A program made the translations under genes and the position numbers. From NCBI GenBank assembly GCA_003223895.1, contig QHXD01000138.1, positions 1 to 12,437 on the forward strand: 12,437 bases of DNA, given 5' to 3'. This document shows, one piece after another, positions 6,685-12,437 of the stretch. The notes below the pieces were generated by a model. It was not told the origin of the DNA, did not search any database, and was given only the letters and a program-made list of their open reading frames with translations. Numbering within the stretch: position 1 is the stretch's first letter; the number at the start of each line of letters is the position of its first letter. Source of the DNA: Acidobacteriota bacterium (lineage in GTDB: Bacteria; Acidobacteriota; Terriglobia; 20CM-2-55-15).

Positions 6685-6740
6685 CGTTTCGAATTGTTTA
6701 CGGATAGTTAACCGCTCCGTAACATTTCGTAAGCTATGCT
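6685..6740 (+). promoter_or_regulatory. Pho-box array and -10 box upstream of pstS
   Basis: Heptamers CGTTTCG (6685), GTTTACG (6696), GTTAACC (6707), CGTAACA (6718) and GTAAGCT (6729) follow each other at exact 11-bp steps. The middle three share a T-(T/A)-A-C core. This is the best Pho-box-like array in the window and lies before the gene most expected to be PhoB-activated. A -10-like TATGCT follows at 6735-6740, only 6 bases before the pstS ATG, and no clear -35 is needed in an activator-dependent promoter. GAAACGTTTC at 6681-6690 is a perfect 10-bp palindrome. Confidence 0.6.
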
Positions 6741-6746
6741 GGATCT

Positions 6747-7607
6747 ATGAAAACAACACACTTACGCGTGATAGCTGTCGCAGCTTTGGCCTTTCTTTTT
6801 GTGTCATGCAGCGCTCCTTCTGAAGCAATCACGGTGAAGGGGTCCGATACGATGGTTCCGCTCGGTCAGCGTTGGGCGGAGATTTATATGAAGGAGCACC
6901 CGCAAACAACGATCCAGGTCACTGGCGGCGGCAGCGGAACAGGCATTGCCGCGTTGATTAATGGAACGACTCAGATTTGCGAGGCATCGCGTCCGATGAA
7001 GCCTGAAGAGAAGAATTCAGTGAAGGACCAACGCAAAGCCGAAGCCGTCGAAACTCCGGTCGCGCTGGACGCTTTGGCGGTCTACCTCAATAAACAGAAT
7101 CCCATCGAGCATCTGACGATGCAGCAGGTAGGACAGATCTTCCGAGGCGAGATTACCAACTGGAAAGACGTGGGTGGACCGAATGGAGCGATTGTCCTCT
7201 ACGGCCGCGAAAACAATTCGGGAACGTATGTGTTTTTCAAGGAACACGTGTTGGCGAACGCCGACTTCGCCGAGAGATACCAGGCACTCCCGGGGACGGC
7301 GGCAGTAATTAACGCTGTGACCAAGGATCCTGCCGGTGTGGGTTACGGCGGTATCGGGTACGCGAAGGACGTGAAGACAATTGCTATTGCGAAGGATGCA
7401 ACTTCCGATCCCGTCGCTCCAAAAATGGAAAATGTGCTCGATAATTCCTACCCACTCAGCCGCCAGTTATTCTGGTACACGGCCGGCGCGCCGTCCGGTG
7501 ACATCAAAAATTTCGTGGATTGGGTGCTCAGTCCGGAAGGCCAAAGGATTGTTTCCGAAGTTGGATACTATCCGTTGAAACCGGAAGCAGCCGCGACGCA
7601 GAATTGA
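6747..7607 (+). CDS. pstS: PstS, phosphate ABC transporter substrate-binding lipoprotein
   Basis: This 286-residue periplasmic binding protein starts with a short basic n-region, a hydrophobic core and a lipobox LFVSC, placing the lipidated cysteine at residue 21. The mature protein shows the PstS phosphate-binding signatures: GSDTMVPLGQRW near 33-44, GGGSGTGIAAL near 61-71, CEASRPM near 80-86, and a later RENNSGTYVFF segment that supplies a serine/threonine loop for the anion. It captures phosphate with high affinity and passes it to the PstCA channel. It is somewhat shorter than E. coli PstS (about 346) and more like the compact PstS/SphX type. No good Shine-Dalgarno site is visible. Its stop overlaps the pstC ATG by one base (TGATG), and a Pho-box-like array precedes it. 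Confidence 0.95.
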   Translation: MKTTHLRVIAVAALAFLFVSCSAPSEAITVKGSDTMVPLGQRWAEIYMKEHPQTTIQVTGGGSGTGIAALINGTTQICEASRPMKPEEKNSVKDQRKAEAVETPVALDALAVYLNKQNPIEHLTMQQVGQIFRGEITNWKDVGGPNGAIVLYGRENNSGTYVFFKEHVLANADFAERYQALPGTAAVINAVTKDPAGVGYGGIGYAKDVKTIAIAKDATSDPVAPKMENVLDNSYPLSRQLFWYTAGAPSGDIKNFVDWVLSPEGQRIVSEVGYYPLKPEAAATQN

Positions 7608-8611
7608 TGAAGACGAAATTTCGGAATTCGGAACGTGAGCTGAAGCCCGCGACTACATTCAGACCGAACGTTGATCCAAATGTAGTCGCGGGCGTTAGCC
7701 CGCGTTCCCAATTCCGACATGCAATCGACCGTCTCGCCGAAATTTTGATATCCGGCGTGGCTTTCTTCACCATAGCTGTCATTTTCCTGATCTTCGTTTA
7801 CGTTGGCAAAGAAGCGCTGCCCCTGGTGTGGGGAACCTCAGATGGTGCAACAATCGCATCACCCTTCACCGGGCCGTTTACCTGGCAACCCGTATCCACA
7901 GTTCCAAAGTACAACGTGTTCCCGCTGATTCTCGGCACGCTCAAAGTGACTCTGATTGCGATGCTGCTGGGAACACCGTTGGCTTTGGCAGCAGCATTGT
8001 ATACGGCTGAATTTGCGCCCGGCAGGATTCGCGAGTGGATCAAACCTGCGATCGAGTTGCTTGCGGGAATTCCATCGGTGGTGCTGGGATCCTTTGCCCT
8101 TCTTGTGCTTGCTTCATGGGTCCAGGATGCCTTTGGTATTGTCTATCGTCTGAACGCGCTTACAGCGGGTATCGCGCTTGCATTAGCAATCATTCCGATC
8201 ATCTACACCATCAGCGAAGATGCTTTGACGGCAGTCCCCCGTTTGTATCGGGAAGCTTCACTTGCTCTGGGCGCCTCAAAAGCTCAGACGGCCGTTCGCG
8301 TTGTGTTCCCTTCAGCAATACCCGGAATCGCGGCGGCCATCATTCTGGGATTCGGCCGAGCGATCGGCGAAACAATGATCGTGCTGATGGTGTCCGGTAA
8401 TTCGGCAATCCTGTCGCTGGATCCGGCGCTTCCCGTTCGCACTTTGTCCGCTACGATTGCCGCTGAGATGGCGGAGGTGGTCGTGGGGAGTGGTCATTAT
8501 AGGATTTTGTTCTTCATAGGCACTTTGCTTTTTCTCATCACTGCTGTCCTCAATTGGGTTGGCGACCGGTTTAACCGAAGGCTGCGAGAAAGACTATTCG
8601 GCTCCTCATGA
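7607..8611 (+). CDS. pstC: PstC, phosphate ABC transporter permease with a repeat-encoded N-terminal extension
   Basis: This is a 334-residue permease. After an N-terminal extension, TM1 begins near residue 45 (ILISGVAFFTIAVIFLIFVY) and about six membrane segments follow. The EAA loop that contacts the ATPase is EASLALGASKAQTAVRVVFP, and GFGRAIGETMIVLMVSGN is a strongly conserved PstC segment. With PstA it forms the channel for phosphate import. The chosen ATG (7607) overlaps the pstS stop, and an open frame extending farther upstream lies within pstS. Residues 5-37 are encoded by a palindromic repeat (7621-7717) and look unlike a normal PstC start; they are rich in Arg, Pro, Asn and Val. No in-frame ATG lies between the repeat and TM1 (a TTG at 7745 is the first plausible alternative), so the extension is probably translated. 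Confidence 0.94.
   Translation: MKTKFRNSERELKPATTFRPNVDPNVVAGVSPRSQFRHAIDRLAEILISGVAFFTIAVIFLIFVYVGKEALPLVWGTSDGATIASPFTGPFTWQPVSTVPKYNVFPLILGTLKVTLIAMLLGTPLALAAALYTAEFAPGRIREWIKPAIELLAGIPSVVLGSFALLVLASWVQDAFGIVYRLNALTAGIALALAIIPIIYTISEDALTAVPRLYREASLALGASKAQTAVRVVFPSAIPGIAAAIILGFGRAIGETMIVLMVSGNSAILSLDPALPVRTLSATIAAEMAEVVVGSGHYRILFFIGTLLFLITAVLNWVGDRFNRRLRERLFGSS
7621..7717. repeat. REP-like imperfect palindrome inside the 5' end of pstC
   Basis: Left arm 7621-7659 and right arm 7679-7717 are inverted copies, 39 nt each, matching at 34 positions by hand alignment around a 19-nt centre. Each arm also holds its own small hairpin. In the right arm GCGGGC-GTTA-GCCCGC (7688-7703) is perfect; in the left arm the equivalent is decayed. 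The innermost 15 bases of the arms (GCCCGCGACTACATT and its complement) are identical. This nested layout, with GC-rich hairpins in inverted pairs, is typical of REP/BIME-type intergenic repeats. Here it starts 14 bases after the pstS stop and is read through in frame by pstC. There is no adjacent transposase. Confidence 0.85.
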
Positions 8612-9501
8612 GAAAGTTTGTCGATCGCACTTTTGTTGTACTGTCGCTTGCCGCGACCGTGATTATCCTGGCGATCCTGTTCGTCATCATTGGGAATATT
8701 GCCTACCACGGAACCGAGCGGTTATCGTGGGAATTCATAACGGCGGCACCGGAAAGCGGCATGACAGCAGGTGGAATTTTCCCGGCGATTTACGGCACCG
8801 TCTTGCTGGTACTGCTTATGTCTCTGGCGGCGGTCCCCTTCGGCGTATTGGTTGCCATTTACTTTGCCGAGTATGCCCGGCCCGAATCGAGGCTATATCG
8901 CTGGACGAGAATGGCGGTTAACAACCTTGCCGGTGTGCCTTCCATAGTCTTTGGTTTGTTTGGACTCGGTTTTTTTGTTCAGTCCATCGGAAAAGCCATC
9001 GATCGGGCTGCCTATTCCGGCCGCCTGGTCTACGCTCAACCATCAATTCTGTGGGCTGCAATGACGATGGCAGTTTTGACGCTCCCGGTGGTGATCATCA
9101 CCGTCGAGGAAACGCTCCGGGCAGTGCCGCGCGACTACAGGGAGGCCAGTCTTGCTCTTGGCGCAACAAAACTACAGACGATCTTTCGAGTTGTCTTGCC
9201 TCAGGCGTGGTCAGGGGTGATGACAGGGGCGATACTCGCCATCAGCCGCGGCGCCGGTGAAGTAGCACCGGTTCTTTTCACAGGAGCCGCATACTTCCTG
9301 CCCCGGCTGCCCTCGCATCCTGCCGATCAGTTCATGCATCTCGGATATCATATATGGGTGTTGACTACTCAATCGACAAACGTAGAAGCCACGAAGCCGC
9401 TGCTTTATTCCACAGTGTTCGTGCTTGTGGTCCTCACGTTTCTTCTGAACATCACTGCGATTCTGATCAGAAACCGGATGCGGAAATGGGCAGTCCGGTA
9501 A
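8608..9501 (+). CDS. pstA: PstA, phosphate ABC transporter permease
   Basis: This 297-residue integral membrane protein has about six hydrophobic segments. The EAA cytoplasmic loop EASLALGATKLQTIFRVVLP sits in the usual place for a binding-protein-dependent permease. NNLAGVPSIVFGLFGLGFF and AISRGAGEVAPVLFTGAAYF are typical PstA segments. It pairs with PstC in the membrane to form the phosphate channel driven by PstB. The ATG at 8608 overlaps the pstC stop as ATGA, which indicates translational coupling, and its 3' end overlaps pstB by 16 bases. The length is normal for the family (about 280-300), and nothing unusual is seen in the protein. Confidence 0.95.
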   Translation: MRKFVDRTFVVLSLAATVIILAILFVIIGNIAYHGTERLSWEFITAAPESGMTAGGIFPAIYGTVLLVLLMSLAAVPFGVLVAIYFAEYARPESRLYRWTRMAVNNLAGVPSIVFGLFGLGFFVQSIGKAIDRAAYSGRLVYAQPSILWAAMTMAVLTLPVVIITVEETLRAVPRDYREASLALGATKLQTIFRVVLPQAWSGVMTGAILAISRGAGEVAPVLFTGAAYFLPRLPSHPADQFMHLGYHIWVLTTQSTNVEATKPLLYSTVFVLVVLTFLLNITAILIRNRMRKWAVR

Positions 9502-10250
9502 AGATCACCGTAAGTGGCGCCAATTTCTTTTACGGAAGCAATCAGGCGTTGCACGACGTTTCCATGGAGATCCGGCCGCAATTTGTGACTGCTTTGATTG
9601 GTCCTTCCGGTTGCGGCAAGTCGACGTTTTTACGCTCCCTCAATCGCATGAACGATCTCATTCCGGGAGCCCGGCTGGAAGGCAAAGTCGAGTTGGATGG
9701 CGAGAACGTCTATTCCGACAGCATGGATGTGATTCACCTCCGGCGCCGCGTCGGAATGATCTTTCAAAAATCCAATCCGTTTCCGATGTCCAGCTATGAC
9801 AATGTTGCTTATGGCGTTCGCGTGAATGGCCTGACGAAAAAGCGGATCGAACTGGATGAGGTTGTCGAGAAGACGTTGAGGGCCGCAGCACTTTGGGATG
9901 AAGTGAAAGATCGGTTGCACCGGTCGGCGATGTCGCTGTCGGGAGGACAGCAACAGCGGCTGTGCATCGCCCGGGCCCTGGCAGTTGAACCGGAAGTCTT
10001 GCTGATGGATGAGCCGGCATCCGCGCTCGATCCGATCTCGACGGCAAAGATCGAGGAATTGATCTACGATCTCAAACGGACCTATACGATCATTATCGTG
10101 ACGCACAATATGCAGCAGGCCGCACGCGTCTCGGATGAAACGGGGTTCTTTCTGTCGGGACGTCTGGTGGAGTTCAATGAAACGAAGAAACTGTTTACAG
10201 CGCCACGGAATCGGGAAACTGAGGATTACATTACGGGGAGGTTCGGATAA
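9486..10250 (+). CDS. pstB: PstB, phosphate ABC transporter ATP-binding protein
   Basis: This is a 254-residue ABC ATPase. Walker A GPSGCGKST is at 39-47, the Q-loop glutamine is at about 94 in MIFQKSNPFP, the signature LSGGQQQR is at 151-158, Walker B VLLMDEP is at 171-177 with the catalytic glutamate at 176, and the switch histidine is at about 207 in VTHNMQQ. The FQKSNPFPMS segment and the MDEPASALDPIS form are characteristic of PstB. It hydrolyses ATP at the cytoplasmic face of PstCA. An open frame runs farther upstream inside pstA, but ATG 9486 gives MGSPVKITVSGANFFYG, the normal PstB length and start; this overlaps the pstA stop by 16 bases. The second phoU begins six bases after its stop. 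Confidence 0.96.
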   Translation: MGSPVKITVSGANFFYGSNQALHDVSMEIRPQFVTALIGPSGCGKSTFLRSLNRMNDLIPGARLEGKVELDGENVYSDSMDVIHLRRRVGMIFQKSNPFPMSSYDNVAYGVRVNGLTKKRIELDEVVEKTLRAAALWDEVKDRLHRSAMSLSGGQQQRLCIARALAVEPEVLLMDEPASALDPISTAKIEELIYDLKRTYTIIIVTHNMQQAARVSDETGFFLSGRLVEFNETKKLFTAPRNRETEDYITGRFG

Positions 10251-10256
10251 CGAACC

Positions 10257-10943
10257 ATGCCGGACCGCGAACACACAAGCAAACACTACGAACAGCAACT
10301 GAGAATACTTAAAGAGAAGCTGCTGTTGATGAGTCATCAGGCTGAGCAGATGATTTCGGATTCCATCCGAGCGCTGGTCGATCGGCGGCCTACGCTCGCG
10401 GAAGACGTGATCAAACGTGATGACGATCTCGACAAGCTCGAGATCGAAATCGATAACCTGTGTTACCAGATCCTGGCGCTCGAGCAGCCCGTCGCACGCG
10501 ATCTGAGATTCATCGCTACCGCGCTGAAAATCGTCAAGGACATTGAGCGCATCGGCGATATCGGCGTCAATATCGCCGAACGCGGGATCGAATTGATCCA
10601 GGAGCCGGAGCTGAAGCGTCTTGTCGATCTTCCGATCATGGCTGAAGCGGCCCAACGAATCCTGAAGGAGAGCCTGGATGCATTTGTGAATTCGGATGCT
10701 GAGCTTGCTGAAAAAGTGATCGACAATGACCGGCTCGTGGACGGTCTTTACGAACAGATCTTTCGCGAGCTGCTCACGTATATGCTCGAAGACACGCGCT
10801 CCATCTCCCGCGCGATAAAACTTATCTTCATTGCGAAGCACCTTGAGCGAGTGGGAGACCACTCGGCCAATATCGCCGAGATGGTCGTCTTTTTGGTTCG
10901 AGGCCAGGACATTCGGCATGGAACGCGTCTTGATCGTGGATGA
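10257..10943 (+). CDS. phoU: PhoU-type phosphate signalling protein (second copy, in the pst operon)
   Basis: This 228-residue PhoU has two three-helix repeats and acidic metal-binding motifs DDDLDKLEIEID / DIERIGDIGVNIAE in the first half and LERVGDHSANIAE in the second. It sits in the canonical place after pstB, with a GGGGAGG stretch at 10234-10240 serving as a distant ribosome site. It is expected to repress PhoR signalling when Pst is saturated with phosphate. It is about 69% identical by hand count to the copy at 3334-4014, including the first residues MP(D/E)REHTSK and the C-terminal VFLVRG(E/Q)DIRHG. The two therefore look like relatively recent paralogues or a retained ancient pair under strong constraint. 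Its last 26 bases overlap the start of the second phoB. Confidence 0.96.
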   Translation: MPDREHTSKHYEQQLRILKEKLLLMSHQAEQMISDSIRALVDRRPTLAEDVIKRDDDLDKLEIEIDNLCYQILALEQPVARDLRFIATALKIVKDIERIGDIGVNIAERGIELIQEPELKRLVDLPIMAEAAQRILKESLDAFVNSDAELAEKVIDNDRLVDGLYEQIFRELLTYMLEDTRSISRAIKLIFIAKHLERVGDHSANIAEMVVFLVRGQDIRHGTRLDRG

Positions 10944-11604
10944 TGATCCCGACATTCAGAAGTTGGTCAGCTACAACCTGGGTCAGGCCGGCTTCGAAGT
11001 TACCACCGCTGGAACCGGCCGTAACGCTCTCGAAGCGGTTCAGAAGCACCCACCGGACCTGATCATCCTGGATCTCATGCTCCCGGACGTCGATGGCATG
11101 GAAGTCTGCCGCACCCTGCGCCAGCGCGACAGCTCACGCCACATTCCAATCATCATGCTCACTGCGCGAAGCGAAGAAATCGATCGGGTGATCGGTTTCG
11201 AGCTGGGAGCCGACGACTACGTCATGAAACCGTTCAGCCCACGCGAACTGGTTCTTCGAGTCAAATCCATCTTCCGGCGTACCAAAGATGAACGAAGCGA
11301 CATGTTGCGCATCGGCAATATTCAACTTTATCCGGATCGGCATCAGTGTTTCGTTGGAAATGAGCAGGTGACACTTACCGCAAAGGAGTTCGATCTCCTT
11401 TACGAGTTGATGCGAGCGCGTGGAAATGTACTGACGCGAGATGTGCTGATGGACAAGGTTTGGGGATATCATGGCGAGGCGACATCTCGAACGCTCGATA
11501 CACACGTCCGGCGAGTTCGGGAAAAGCTCGGAAACGAGGGACTCCACGTCGAAACCGTCAGGGGCGTGGGTTATCGGATGGGAAGTCCGGCAGAGCATGG
11601 ATAG
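10918..11604 (+). CDS. phoB: PhoB-type response regulator (second copy, in the pst operon)
   Basis: This is a 228-residue OmpR/PhoB-family regulator. The receiver domain has D8-D9, phosphoacceptor D52 in LIILDLMLPD and the conserved lysine in DDYVMKPFSP. The C-terminal winged helix has LTAKEFDLLYELMRARGN, RTLDTHVRRVREKLG and the closing VRGVGYRMG. The chosen ATG (10918) gives MERVLIVDDDPD; an open frame extending to 10831 would lie entirely within phoU. It therefore overlaps phoU by 26 bases, a tight coupling, and is followed after 3 bases by the PhoR-type kinase, its likely cognate partner. Compared with the first copy it has a different helix 3 region in the DNA-binding domain (GEATSRTLDTHV versus DRTVTPRSVDVY). 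The two may therefore read overlapping but not identical sites; this is inference. Confidence 0.93.
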   Translation: MERVLIVDDDPDIQKLVSYNLGQAGFEVTTAGTGRNALEAVQKHPPDLIILDLMLPDVDGMEVCRTLRQRDSSRHIPIIMLTARSEEIDRVIGFELGADDYVMKPFSPRELVLRVKSIFRRTKDERSDMLRIGNIQLYPDRHQCFVGNEQVTLTAKEFDLLYELMRARGNVLTRDVLMDKVWGYHGEATSRTLDTHVRRVREKLGNEGLHVETVRGVGYRMGSPAEHG

Positions 11605-11607
11605 CAC

Positions 11608-12437
11608 ATGACTTTTCGTCTCCATTCACGACTCGTTCTCTGGAACCTCCTCATAATCGGCCTGATTTCATCCATCCTGGCCTATTTCCTGACTTTTTCC
11701 CTCCGCGAACATCTGGAAAAACAGGTCGAAATTCAACTCCTGCATGAAAGCGCCGTGTCGGCGGCCTACCTGGCAAATGCCGCTCCGGCAAAGTCGCTGG
11801 ACGATCAGGCGGATGAACTGGGACGCCTTCTCGATGTGCGAGTAACGCTGATCGCTCCGGATGGAAATGTTTTGGGCGATTCGGAGGTAAGTGCATCGCA
11901 ACTTTCCAGTCTGGAGAACCATCGCTCGAGGCCGGAAGTGCTGCAGGCGCTTCAGGAAGGTACGGGTTCGGCCATACGCTGGAGTTCGACTTTGAACGTC
12001 GAGTTCATCTATGTGGCGCGCCGCCTCGATCCATACTTCCTCAGGCTGGCAATGCCGCTCTCCGAGGTGGATGCTCTCATTCGTGATCTAAGATCCCAGC
12101 TTGCGCTGGCGATATTTATCGCAGTCGGTCTGACCGTTGTGTTCGGTTACGTGGTGCGCGGGTTGATTTCGCGGCCCCTTCGGGAAATCGCTGCCGCTTC
12201 GAAAAAACTTGCTTCAGGCAACCTTGAACAGCGGCTTCCCATCACCGGGGATGAGGAAATCGCGGCACTTGGAACATCGTTGAACACCATGGCACAAAAC
12301 CTGAGTGCAAAGATCCATGAACTGTCAGACGGTAAGCAGCGCCTGGAACTCATTCTCGAAGCGATGGGACAGGGGGTCATGGTACTCGACCGGAGTGGGC
12401 GTGTTTCGCTCACGAACAGTTCAATTCTCGACGTTCT
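11608..12437 (+). CDS. phoR: PhoR-type sensor histidine kinase (3' end missing)
   Basis: The frame opens at ATG 11608, three bases after the phoB stop, and stays open for 276 codons to the window edge. TM1 is at about 8-30 and an extracytoplasmic region at about 31-164. TM2 is at about 165-184, followed directly by a HAMP domain (185-237) with ISRPLREIAAASKKLASGNL and EEIAALGTSLNTMA. After a short helical linker a PAS domain begins near 246 (LELILEAMGQGVMVLD). The HisKA and ATPase domains lie beyond the window. Position after pst-phoU-phoB marks it as PhoR. The sizeable extracytoplasmic domain is unlike E. coli PhoR, which has almost none, and resembles PhoR of Gram-positive bacteria and other phyla. 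Confidence 0.88.
   Translation, partial: MTFRLHSRLVLWNLLIIGLISSILAYFLTFSLREHLEKQVEIQLLHESAVSAAYLANAAPAKSLDDQADELGRLLDVRVTLIAPDGNVLGDSEVSASQLSSLENHRSRPEVLQALQEGTGSAIRWSSTLNVEFIYVARRLDPYFLRLAMPLSEVDALIRDLRSQLALAIFIAVGLTVVFGYVVRGLISRPLREIAAASKKLASGNLEQRLPITGDEEIAALGTSLNTMAQNLSAKIHELSDGKQRLELILEAMGQGVMVLDRSGRVSLTNSSILDV

Noticed and set aside
7621..7717. Insertion sequence or CRISPR repeat as an explanation for the pstC palindrome
   Set aside because: There is no transposase, no visible target-site duplication and no repeat-spacer series; the nested GC hairpins fit a REP-type element better.
9354..9485. Upstream extension of pstB to 9354
   Set aside because: The added 44 residues come from an alternative frame of pstA and do not resemble the start of PstB; ATG 9486 gives the normal length.
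9630..10955. A long minus-strand open frame (441 codons) opposite pstB and phoU
   Set aside because: It is antisense to two genes with complete family motifs, and its translation has low complexity with no domain. A similar antisense peptide occurs opposite the other phoU only because the two phoU genes are paralogous.

Overview
This window is a compact phosphate-economy island from a moderately GC-rich Gram-negative-type bacterium (PstS has a lipoprotein signal). A member of the Acidobacteriota is my best guess. That rests on the style of the Pst/PhoU proteins and on a GC-rich REP-like palindrome whose core, as I recall it, resembles repeats common in that phylum. I could not run a search, so the taxonomy is tentative.

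Left block, minus strand (1-2259): three closely packed genes. Two are a BtaA-like 3-amino-3-carboxypropyl transferase and a BtaB-like N-methyltransferase, overlapping by ATGA; together they would make the phosphorus-free betaine lipid DGTS. The third is a PHP-domain phosphoesterase-like gene that runs off the left edge. Divergent from them is a CHAD-domain (polyphosphate-binding) gene at 2363-3307, which converges on the next block.

Middle block, minus strand (3334-5598): a PhoU protein, a PhoB-type response regulator with no adjacent kinase, and a PhoU-like/DUF47 partner of the Pit transporter. Right block, plus strand (5674-12437): a Pit-type low-affinity phosphate permease, then pstS-pstC-pstA-pstB-phoU-phoB-phoR. 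From pstS onward most junctions overlap or touch, which indicates one translationally coupled operon. phoR is cut by the right edge before its kinase core.

The genes fit one logic. Pit and Pst import phosphate; two PhoU proteins and two PhoB-type regulators with one PhoR kinase sense it and control transcription; BtaAB would replace phospholipids when phosphate is scarce; and the CHAD protein links to polyphosphate. The intergenic regions carry T-rich motifs repeated every 11 bp, the periodicity of Pho boxes, best seen before pstS and pit.

The oddest structural feature is a roughly 97-bp imperfect palindrome at 7621-7717, just after the pstS stop. It lies inside the start of pstC and encodes about 33 residues of an unusual PstC N-terminal extension. 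I found no tRNA, rRNA, CRISPR array, insertion sequence or complete transposase, and no gene-free stretch longer than about 130 bases.
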